Of a stretch of DNA of 14,413 nucleotides, positions 6,764 through 13,199 are shown one piece after another; the stretch's first letter is position 1; every line of letters begins with the position of its first letter. The notes under the pieces were generated by a model. It saw only the letters and a list, made by a program, of their open reading frames with translations, was not told the DNA's origin and made no database searches. The DNA comes from Candidatus Sumerlaeota bacterium. Its GTDB lineage: Bacteria; UBP6; UBA1177. The position numbers and the translations under genes are program-made. Location of the stretch: NCBI GenBank assembly GCA_007136595.1, contig SLGQ01000040.1, forward strand, positions 1 to 14,413. Direction: 5' to 3'.

Positions 6764-7366
6764 TTGAAAATAATAAAATATTGTAAAATAAAAGAAAACA
6801 GGGTGACGGTCAATGGGGAAAAAGTTCTTGAAACAGCAGAACAGCCCGGATCTTCAAAACAGTTTAAAGAGATATACACTTCTCTTGGTATTTCCTACCC
6901 CAAATTTTACAAAATGGATATGCTCTCAAAGCTTGCTTTTCTTGCATCGGAATATCTTTTAATGGATATGAGAGATAAACTGAGCGAAACAGAAACAGCG
7001 ATCATCCTTTCAAACAGGCATTCTACTCTCAATGTTGACAAAAAATATATTGAAAGTATAGACGATGAAAATTATTTCCCCAATCCTGCACATTTTGTTT
7101 ATACACTTCCCAATGTAATGATAGGGGAAATATCCATAAGAAATGATCTGAAAGGGGAAACTCTTTTTGTTCAAGTTCCCTCATTTTCGGGAGAAATTTT
7201 GAAGCAATACCTTGATTCGATGAAATTCAAAAATGTAATTTGCGGATTTGTTGAATATTCCGATGAAAATAATTTTGAAGCGATGCTTACTTTTATTGAA
7301 AGAGATGAAAAAAACGGTATTATGGAAATAAGTGAAGAGCTTGATCGTTCATATAACAATTTTTAA
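6764..7366 (+). CDS. Half-size ketoacyl synthase-like protein without catalytic Cys/His
   Basis: Protein of 200 residues resembling the N-terminal thiolase half of a ketoacyl synthase, of the kind Pfam calls Ketoacyl-synt_2. The segment NYFPNPAHFVYTLPNVMIGE (103-122) sits where a KS has its active-site cysteine loop, but no cysteine is there. The only cysteines are Cys7 and Cys160, and no HGTxT or GHxxGAAG motif exists. YPKFYKMDMLSKLAFLASE (45-63) is a second stretch I recall from the same small family in Bacteroidetes flexirubin/dialkylresorcinol clusters. The probable role is a non-catalytic partner of the preceding KS, controlling chain length or complex assembly; this is inference. It starts with TTG after a GAGGG site, 11 bases after the KS gene. 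It is not a decayed gene, since the frame is intact and translation signals are good. Confidence 0.78.
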   Translation: MKIIKYCKIKENRVTVNGEKVLETAEQPGSSKQFKEIYTSLGISYPKFYKMDMLSKLAFLASEYLLMDMRDKLSETETAIILSNRHSTLNVDKKYIESIDDENYFPNPAHFVYTLPNVMIGEISIRNDLKGETLFVQVPSFSGEILKQYLDSMKFKNVICGFVEYSDENNFEAMLTFIERDEKNGIMEISEELDRSYNNF

Positions 7367-7377
7367 CGGAGAATGTC

Positions 7378-7623
7378 ATGGAAGAACTCGTAAAAACACT
7401 TAAACAGCAGATCATTGAAGAACTTAATCTTGAAGACATGGAACCTGATGAAATAGAGACGGAAGCTCCCCTTTTCGGCGAAGGTCTCGGTCTTGATTCA
7501 ATTGATGCCCTTTCCCTCATCGTCCTTCTTGAAAGAGAATACGGAAAGAAAATTGAAGATAGCGAAACGGGAAAAAAGGTGCTTTATTCAGTAAAAACAA
7601 TGGCTGAATATATTAATGGTTAA
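7378..7623 (+). CDS. Acyl carrier protein of the lipid cassette
   Basis: Acidic 81-residue acyl carrier protein. Ser41 in GLDSIDAL is the phosphopantetheine attachment site, and PLFGEGLGLDSID (31-43) matches ACPs of aryl polyene and flexirubin clusters more than housekeeping AcpP, which typically has LGADSLD. Helix two (SIDALSLIVLLEREYG) is the usual partner-recognition surface. GGAG lies seven bases before the ATG. It follows the half-KS gene by 11 bases and probably carries the growing chain for the upstream KS, dehydratase and thioesterase. A holo-ACP synthase is not in the window and must be encoded elsewhere. Confidence 0.93.
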   Translation: MEELVKTLKQQIIEELNLEDMEPDEIETEAPLFGEGLGLDSIDALSLIVLLEREYGKKIEDSETGKKVLYSVKTMAEYING

Positions 7624-7638
7624 GAGTTTCAGTTTTGT

Positions 7639-7642
7639 GGAG
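7639..7642 (+). promoter_or_regulatory. Ribosome binding site supporting a TTG start
   Basis: GGAG is followed by five T residues and then TTG at 7648. It is the only good initiation signal near the beginning of the membrane-protein frame. Confidence 0.5.
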
Positions 7643-7647
7643 TTTTT

Positions 7648-8904
7648 TTGAATTTATTGAGAGGCGACCCGGTCAAGGCAGTCCCGTCTATTAATCTGTC
7701 CTTTAAACTGTTCCTGTACGCTGTAATATTTTGGACACTTGGAATAACAGTTGCAAGAGCAATAAGACTTCCAAACATTTATGCAAAATGTCACTGGCTT
7801 TTTGATTACCGGTTCGGTTTTATGAAAAGAGGATTGGTCGGGGCAGTTTGTAACAATATTACCGCAATTTTAGGGAAAACTGTTACATCTGACTTGATCT
7901 CAATTTTGTCGGGAATAGCTTTCGGACTGTTTATAATAGGGATGATCTTGATCATGATCGATCTCCTTGAAGAGAGCGGCTATGAAATGAATGTGATCCT
8001 TTTAATAGCGGTTTTTGTTTCGTCCCCGTTTATTGTCATGAGTGCACATATTTTCGGGTATTTTGACAACATCCTTTATCTGATACTTATGCTTTCCATT
8101 TATTTTGTTGAAAAAAAACTTTTTTTGACAGCCGCTGTTATTTCCAGTGCAGCAATTTTAATACATGAGAGCTATCTTGTTATAGGTGTTCCTCTGCTCT
8201 ATTTTTCCGTTTTTATGAAATGTTGTTCAGATGATAAAGAAAAGAAACCGCGAGTCAGAGATATCATTTTTATGTCGCTACCCATATTTGTTTTTATTTT
8301 TCTTTTTGTTTACGGAACAATTAATAAAGATAACGAACTTAACAGTAAACTATATCACTATCTTAATTCTTTTGATTACATTAGTACGAATAGAAGAAGA
8401 GGTGTTTCTCACTGGCAGACAATAAGCTTTTTTGAGCTTTTTAGAACACAGAGCCGGTTTTTTATGCGTAGACTGTTTCAGTTGGATGCAATAGCTGTTT
8501 TTGTTCCGGGGCTGATCATTATTTTGCAGTTTATTTATGCTTCCTTTAAAATCAAAGTGTTAAGCTTCAGATCGATTTTTCTTCAAATTGTGATCCTTGC
8601 CCCTTTGACGATGCATATTATAGCATTTGACACTATCAGATTATCTCTCAACAGTGTAGGGATCGGATTCTTAACGATATGGGTCTTAAAAAAGGATCTC
8701 CCTTTTTTTAAATTTGATCCGGGAATGATAGTCCCGGCTTTTATAGTGTTGGCAGTTAATTTTTTTACAAGGGTACCTTTGATGGATAATTGTGTGGACG
8801 GTTTCACCAATATTCAAAGAGCATTATTTTATCTTCCTTTATTTGCTGTTTTAATTTTTTTTATTGCGGACAAAACCGGTAGTGAAAAGATCAATAAACC
8901 CTGA
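7648..8904 (+). CDS. Polytopic membrane protein, GT-C-like topology, function unknown
   Basis: Not recognised as a named family. The 418-residue product has about ten or eleven hydrophobic segments, roughly at 19-37, 82-106, 114-131, 138-154, 159-188, 206-223, 281-300, 307-325, 331-347, 360-373 and 392-407. Polar motifs sit at segment ends: DYRFGFMKRG (53-62), HIFGYFDN (134-141), HES (173-175) and HIIAFDTIRLS (323-333). An early loop with Asp/Arg, then His, Asp and Glu near membrane faces, recalls GT-C glycosyltransferases or EpsG-like polymer enzymes; that is resemblance of layout only. It starts with TTG, 24 bases after the ACP gene, and overlaps the methyltransferase frame. Position suggests it could transfer the ACP product or its sugar acceptor at the inner membrane, but an unrelated role is possible. 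Confidence 0.72.
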   Translation: MNLLRGDPVKAVPSINLSFKLFLYAVIFWTLGITVARAIRLPNIYAKCHWLFDYRFGFMKRGLVGAVCNNITAILGKTVTSDLISILSGIAFGLFIIGMILIMIDLLEESGYEMNVILLIAVFVSSPFIVMSAHIFGYFDNILYLILMLSIYFVEKKLFLTAAVISSAAILIHESYLVIGVPLLYFSVFMKCCSDDKEKKPRVRDIIFMSLPIFVFIFLFVYGTINKDNELNSKLYHYLNSFDYISTNRRRGVSHWQTISFFELFRTQSRFFMRRLFQLDAIAVFVPGLIIILQFIYASFKIKVLSFRSIFLQIVILAPLTMHIIAFDTIRLSLNSVGIGFLTIWVLKKDLPFFKFDPGMIVPAFIVLAVNFFTRVPLMDNCVDGFTNIQRALFYLPLFAVLIFFIADKTGSEKINKP

Positions 8905-10108
8905 AACTGTAGCTGTCAGAGTATCAAAAGATGCTTTAAGAAACATAAGAAAAGGGCATCCCTGGGTTTTTGAGAATTCGGTCATTTTTTTAAGTAAAGA
9001 TGGTTCTCCGGGAGATATTGCTGTAATTTTTGATGAAAAAAAGAGGTTTGTTGCAGCTGGATTGTTCGATCCTTTTTCTATGATAAGGATAAGGATACTT
9101 CAATTCGGAAAACCGGCAGCCATTGATGAAAGCTGGTTCAGAGAAAAGATAAGCAACGCGTTTATGACCAGGGAAAATTTTATTCCTCAAAACACTGATG
9201 GATACAGGCTGATATACGGAGAAAATGACGGATTGCCGGGATTGATAATTGATGTTTATGGTGGCAGTTCAGTTATCAAAATTTACTCTCTTTGCTGGAT
9301 ACCATACCTTGAGATGCTTTCAGGATTGCTGGTTGAAATTTTAAATTCAAAAAGAGTTGTCCTTCGAATGTCGGAGCAGTGTTCAAAAAACAAAGAACAC
9401 CTTAAAGATTTTGAAGATGGTATGGTGCTGTCAGGTGAAAAACCGGATGTGCCTGTCATTTTCAGTGAAAACGGGATTTTTTTTGAGAGCGATATCGAAA
9501 GAGGGCAAAAAACCGGATTTTTCCTCGATCAACGCGATAACCGTAGCAGAGTTGAAAAACTGGCAGATAAAAAAAAGGTACTCAATGTCTTTTCATACAG
9601 TGGCGGATTTTCTCTTTATGCGGCAAGAGGAGGGGCTGAAAGTGTAACAAATATAGACATCTCTTCCTATGCTGTTGAAGCCGTTTCAAGAAATATAGCT
9701 CTTAATGTCAATAACCCTAAAATTTCATCATGCAGGTATGTAAACTTGACAGGAGACGCTTTTGAAACGATGGAAATGCTTATTAGAAAAGGTGAAAAAT
9801 TTGGAATGGTCATAATTGATCCGCCAAGTTTCGCTAAATCTGAAAAACATAGAAAAAATGCTTTGAACGCATATGCAAAACTTGCCAGGCTCGGATTTAA
9901 ACTGGTCGAAAAGGAAAGTGTTTTTGTTATGGCATCATGTTCTTCGAGAATAACAGTTGAAGAATTCAGTGAACTTATAGTTCAAACAGCAAAAAAAGAA
10001 AAAAAGAATATAGCTCTTACAGAAGTTACAGGACATCCTTCAGACCATCCTGTAAAAATACCTGAAGGGAGATATCTTAAATGTGTTTTTGCCAGGGTTT
10101 TAAGTTAA
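8864..10108 (+). CDS. rlmI: RlmI-type 23S rRNA (cytosine-C5) methyltransferase
   Basis: SAM-dependent class I methyltransferase of up to 414 residues with the RlmI layout. A PUA-like RNA-binding domain covers about 17-85 (including IRKGHPWVFENSV), followed by a small linker domain. Next come GQKTGFFLDQRDNR (214-227), the SAM loop VLNVFSYSGGFS (239-250), acidic Asp265, DPPSF (319-323) and Cys359 in MASCSS as the catalytic cysteine. In E. coli RlmI makes m5C1962 in 23S rRNA. Start choice is uncertain: TTG 8864 overlaps the membrane-protein gene by 41 bases, and GTG 8882 would remove six residues. Neither has a strong ribosome site, so coupling to upstream translation is likely. It is a housekeeping gene at the tail of the lipid operon. 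A related RNA cytosine or guanine methyltransferase specificity cannot be excluded. Confidence 0.87.
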   Translation: MRTKPVVKRSINPETVAVRVSKDALRNIRKGHPWVFENSVIFLSKDGSPGDIAVIFDEKKRFVAAGLFDPFSMIRIRILQFGKPAAIDESWFREKISNAFMTRENFIPQNTDGYRLIYGENDGLPGLIIDVYGGSSVIKIYSLCWIPYLEMLSGLLVEILNSKRVVLRMSEQCSKNKEHLKDFEDGMVLSGEKPDVPVIFSENGIFFESDIERGQKTGFFLDQRDNRSRVEKLADKKKVLNVFSYSGGFSLYAARGGAESVTNIDISSYAVEAVSRNIALNVNNPKISSCRYVNLTGDAFETMEMLIRKGEKFGMVIIDPPSFAKSEKHRKNALNAYAKLARLGFKLVEKESVFVMASCSSRITVEEFSELIVQTAKKEKKNIALTEVTGHPSDHPVKIPEGRYLKCVFARVLS

Positions 10109-10122
10109 GTTCCTAAAAGATT

Positions 10123-11214
10123 TTATCTCAAGTGATCAACTTTGGAAACATCAAATCCCATGATCTGTTTTTCAAGGTTGAAGATGTAGGCAATGAGTGC
10201 AACTCTTGTCCACATTCCGTTCCTTCCCTGTCTCCAGTATTTTGCACGGGGATCACTGTCAATTTCTGTAGCGATCTCATCACGGCGCGGGAACGGATGA
10301 AGTATTGCGGCACCCGGTTTCATATATTTAAGATCTTCGCCGGTAAGTTTGAATTTTGATATGTCTATTATTGAACTTTCACCTGCAACAAGATCATGTT
10401 CGTCCTGAATACGGGTCATGTATATCGCATCGGCTCTGTCAAGTCCGCTTCTTACAGACTCGGTGATCACTTCGTATTTTACACCCTTATTGTCAAGTGA
10501 TTCAAGTATGTCGTCAAGTATTTGAAACTCTTTAGGAGCACAGAAAATAAGTTTAACATCATTAAATCTTTCAAGAAGATATGCAAGAGAACGGGCTGTA
10601 CGGCCTCTTCTGAGGTCTCCGCAGAACATAACGGTTTTGCCGTCAAGCCCACCTTGGTTGGAAAAACTTCTCATAAGAGTGTAAATATCAAGAAGTGCCT
10701 GTGTAGGATGCTGGTCTGCCCCTGAACCGCCATTGATTATGGGAACAGGTCTATTTGAATAAGTATTGAGAAGCCATGCAGCTTTTTCTGCGGCATCCTT
10801 ATCCTTGGATCTCATTATAACAAGGTCGGTGTACGATGAAAAAGTTCTGATAGAATCAAAGTAGCTTTCGCCCTTAACTTCGGAAGATACGGATATATCT
10901 CTTATTTCTGAGGTTTTAAGCCCGAGGATATGGCATGCATTAAGGAAAGAAAGAAAAGTTCTTGATGATGGCTGTTCAAAATAGAGCATTGCTCTTTTGT
11001 GGCTCAGAAGCGTGCCAAGAAAGTCAAGCCCTTCTTTAAGTTTTCCCATTCTTCTAAGGTGATTTGTAAGATTGTAAAGTTCTTCAAGCACTTCTCTGGA
11101 AAGCTGTTGGGAAATGATCATGTCAAACAGTTTTCCATCCATTTCGAACATTTCGATCTTCTTTTCTGTTGATTCATTTTTAAATGCTTCAAATTGCTGA
11201 TCCAAGTGAGTCAT
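10123..11214 (-). CDS. pyrB: Aspartate carbamoyltransferase catalytic chain
   Basis: Catalyses carbamoyl phosphate plus aspartate to N-carbamoylaspartate in pyrimidine synthesis. The protein has 363 residues, longer than E. coli PyrB (about 310) mainly through an extra 30-45 residues at the N-terminus. Active-site groups are present: Ser83-Ser84-Arg85-Thr86 (STRT loop), Lys114 (E. coli Lys84, donated across subunits), Arg135, His169 and Gln172 in QHPTQ, Arg205 in GRT, Arg268 and Gln270 in MTRIQ, and HPFPR (306-310). Two positions differ from E. coli: Phe87 replaces Arg56, and Phe308 replaces Leu267. Binding-loop residues and MTRIQ argue for aspartate rather than ornithine carbamoyltransferase. 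No pyrI follows. GGAG lies seven bases before the ATG. It converges on rlmI, 14 bases away. Confidence 0.9.
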   Translation of the reverse strand: MTHLDQQFEAFKNESTEKKIEMFEMDGKLFDMIISQQLSREVLEELYNLTNHLRRMGKLKEGLDFLGTLLSHKRAMLYFEQPSSRTFLSFLNACHILGLKTSEIRDISVSSEVKGESYFDSIRTFSSYTDLVIMRSKDKDAAEKAAWLLNTYSNRPVPIINGGSGADQHPTQALLDIYTLMRSFSNQGGLDGKTVMFCGDLRRGRTARSLAYLLERFNDVKLIFCAPKEFQILDDILESLDNKGVKYEVITESVRSGLDRADAIYMTRIQDEHDLVAGESSIIDISKFKLTGEDLKYMKPGAAILHPFPRRDEIATEIDSDPRAKYWRQGRNGMWTRVALIAYIFNLEKQIMGFDVSKVDHLR

Positions 11215-11316
11215 CTTCTTGCTCCTTTGATATTAAGTTGCCAATAATGTTAATTATTTGTGCGCACGGCTCCATTTTTCAAGAGCGTGGCGACAAACTC
11301 ACAATATAGTCTATTC

Positions 11317-11344
11317 AAGATAAACAGTTTTGATTTTGTGTCAA
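11317..11344 (-). promoter_or_regulatory. Putative pyrB promoter
   Basis: On the minus strand a perfect TTGACA (11339-11344) is followed after 16 bases by TATCTT (11317-11322, four of six). Initiation near 11309 would give a leader of about 95 bases. That leader contains a palindrome, GTGCGCAC (11260-11267), and a weak AT-rich inverted repeat (11243-11258), but no recognisable attenuator or PyrR site. Confidence 0.5.
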
Positions 11345-11426
11345 TTAAAAAAAGAAAAATTTGTGAAATTCAGTTTTTTTGCAGGTTTTAAAATTTGCTG
11401 GATAACTGTAAATCAAACAAGAATAG

Positions 11427-11454
11427 TTGACTTATTGTGATGGTTTCTTATTAA
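11427..11454 (+). promoter_or_regulatory. Putative promoter of the ABC-thiI operon
   Basis: TTGACT (11427-11432) and TATTAA (11449-11454) are separated by 16 bases; matches are five and four of six. Initiation near 11461 gives a leader of about 36 bases with the AGAGGTG ribosome site at 11486-11492 before the ATG at 11497. The rest of the 282-base gap back to pyrB is AT-rich; besides this promoter it contains the pyrB promoter and leader. Confidence 0.5.
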
Positions 11455-11496
11455 ATAATACGGTTGAATGTATTAGTTTGTTAAAAGAGGTGCTAC

Positions 11497-12432
11497 ATGT
11501 CAAAACCGATCGAGCTGAAAAATGTTTCAAAAACATTTCGCCACCCCATGAAAGTGTGGGACAAGGTAGAGGCGGTAAAAGATCTTTCTTTTTCAATGGA
11601 AAACGGAGAGATCGTCGGCTTTGTCGGACACAACGGTGCCGGCAAGACCACTGCTATTAAAATGATCATGGGATTTATCTGGCCTAATTCCGGCGAGATA
11701 AAGGTGAATGGGAAAGATCCGGGTGATCAGGAGGTTAAGAAAACTATCGGTTTCCTTCCCGAAAGACCCTATTTTTATGCTCAACTTACCGGTATGGAAC
11801 TGCTTAATTATTTTGGGAGACTTTGCGGAATTAAAGGTTCGCTTTTAAAAGACCGGTCAGAAAAACTTCTTCGCAGAGTAGGTATTTTTGATGACCGCAA
11901 CAGAAAATTATCCGGGTACTCCAAAGGAATGCTCCAAAGGATCGGGCTTGCTCAAGCTCTCATACATGATCCGCAACTTGTAATAATGGATGAGCCGATG
12001 AGCGGTCTTGATCCAATTGGAAGAAGAGAAGTTAAAGAAATTATCCGTTCACTGAAAAAGGAAGGTAAAAGTGTCATTTTTTCAAGTCACATCCTTTCTG
12101 ATATAGAGAATTTATCTGACAGGGTGCTTATAATTGAAAACGGGGTAAAAAAACATTTCGGTACAGTTTCAGAAATAATTCCTCCCGACAGGATAAGGTA
12201 TAAAATTGAATTTGATTCCCCCAATGAAATGAAGGATGCCGCATTTGCACTTTTTAAAGGGATAAGAGTTGTTTCTGAAAGATTTATCATTGACTGTGAT
12301 GATCTCGATGATTTTAACACGAAGCTTTCTGCCATAGTTGAAAAAGGTTATCCCGTACTTAATGCCGGCGGAGTTTTGCCATCTCTGGAGGAGATCGTTT
12401 TCACTACTGAAAATACGGAGGTGAAACAATGA
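11497..12432 (+). CDS. ABC transporter ATP-binding protein (ABC-2 export type)
   Basis: ATPase of 311 residues that would power the membrane protein encoded next. Nucleotide-binding motifs are complete: Walker A GHNGAGKTT (44-52), signature LSGYSKGMLQR (138-148, a degenerate LSGGQ frequent in this subfamily), Walker B LVIMDEPMSGLDP (161-173) with Glu166, and the switch His198 in SSHILSD. About 80 residues follow the ATPase core, similar to the C-terminal extension of CcmA/NosF/NatA-type ATPases. The stop overlaps the permease start as ATGA, so the two are translationally coupled. Substrate is not evident. Its permease resembles the NosY/GldF type, so export of a lipid, peptide or drug, or a maturation role, are all possible. 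Confidence 0.93.
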   Translation: MSKPIELKNVSKTFRHPMKVWDKVEAVKDLSFSMENGEIVGFVGHNGAGKTTAIKMIMGFIWPNSGEIKVNGKDPGDQEVKKTIGFLPERPYFYAQLTGMELLNYFGRLCGIKGSLLKDRSEKLLRRVGIFDDRNRKLSGYSKGMLQRIGLAQALIHDPQLVIMDEPMSGLDPIGRREVKEIIRSLKKEGKSVIFSSHILSDIENLSDRVLIIENGVKKHFGTVSEIIPPDRIRYKIEFDSPNEMKDAAFALFKGIRVVSERFIIDCDDLDDFNTKLSAIVEKGYPVLNAGGVLPSLEEIVFTTENTEVKQ

Positions 12433-13199
12433 GCAGAATGATAAATGTAGCATATTACACTTTTCTTGAAATGGTAAGGAATAAAGTTCTTTATGTACTT
12501 TTTTTCTTTGCCCTTTTCATTTTCGGTATCGGAATAGCGATAACCCAGATGAGTATAGGGGATGTCGTTGATATTATAAGTGATACAGGCCTTGCGACCA
12601 TAGAAATGTTTTCAACTGTTCTTGCCATATTTCTGGGTATTTCTCTTGTTCAGAAAGAACTTTCTTTAAAAACTCTACACCCATTGCTGTCAAAACCTCT
12701 TTCAAGGACAGAGTATGTTCTGGGTAAATTTTTCGGGATGATATTTCTCATAATTGTTGAAATAATTTTCATGTCGCTCATATTTCTGGTCCTTTTATAT
12801 TTTTATGGCGCACCGGGAAGACTTATTACATATATTCCGGCAATTTATACGATATTTTTACAAACTTCAACCATAATTGCAGTTGCGGTTCTTTGTTCCA
12901 CTCTTACTGAACCCACTGTCGGAGCAATGCTCACAATTTCATTTTACATAACAGGTGCAACATCTTATAACCTTGTATATGCCATAACTCACAGAACATC
13001 TGAAAATGTTGCGAAAGTGATCAATACTCTAAGGTTTATTCTTCCCGATTTTTCTCATTTTAACATAAAGGATAACCTTGTTTACGGAAAAGGTCTCGAA
13101 GGTCTTCAAATAGGATTTGCCTCTTTTTATGCACTTTTCATAATAGTCATAGTGATATCTCTTTCGATAATTTTCTTCAATGCCAAAGAGATCAACTGA
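12429..13199 (+). CDS. ABC-2 type permease (NosY-like)
   Basis: Integral membrane partner of the preceding ATPase, 256 residues. Hydrophobic segments lie near 19-40, 56-75, 101-125, 135-158, 163-184 and 229-250, giving the six-helix ABC-2 layout. The cytoplasmic loop QKELSLKTLHPLLSKPLSR (75-93) followed by YVLGK is the conserved coupling region of this family. The protein is a single six-helix unit, so a functional exporter would probably be a homodimer with two ATPases. A loop at about 188-228 before the last helix may lie outside the membrane. Its TGA overlaps the thiI ATG by one base. Substrate unknown; the close fusion with a tRNA-thiolation gene does not obviously suggest one. Confidence 0.9.
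   Translation: MSRMINVAYYTFLEMVRNKVLYVLFFFALFIFGIGIAITQMSIGDVVDIISDTGLATIEMFSTVLAIFLGISLVQKELSLKTLHPLLSKPLSRTEYVLGKFFGMIFLIIVEIIFMSLIFLVLLYFYGAPGRLITYIPAIYTIFLQTSTIIAVAVLCSTLTEPTVGAMLTISFYITGATSYNLVYAITHRTSENVAKVINTLRFILPDFSHFNIKDNLVYGKGLEGLQIGFASFYALFIIVIVISLSIIFFNAKEIN

Noticed and set aside
6764..7366. KS pseudogene or truncated duplicate of the upstream KS
   Set aside because: Sequence is not similar to the upstream KS at the motif level, the frame is intact, and translation signals are good; it fits a small non-catalytic family.
10123..11214. Ornithine carbamoyltransferase
   Set aside because: The lysine-containing VKGES loop, MTRIQ and HPFPRRDEIATEID match aspartate carbamoyltransferase; the ornithine-binding SMG/DxxxSMG loop is absent.
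11243..11258. Inverted repeat AATAAT/ATTATT as terminator or operator
   Set aside because: Only six A-T pairs, expected by chance in such AT-rich sequence; kept only as a note under pyrB regulation.
11427..11660. Forward frame overlapping the start of the ABC ATPase gene
   Set aside because: It runs out of frame into the ATPase gene, whose start, ribosome site and Walker A motif are clear.
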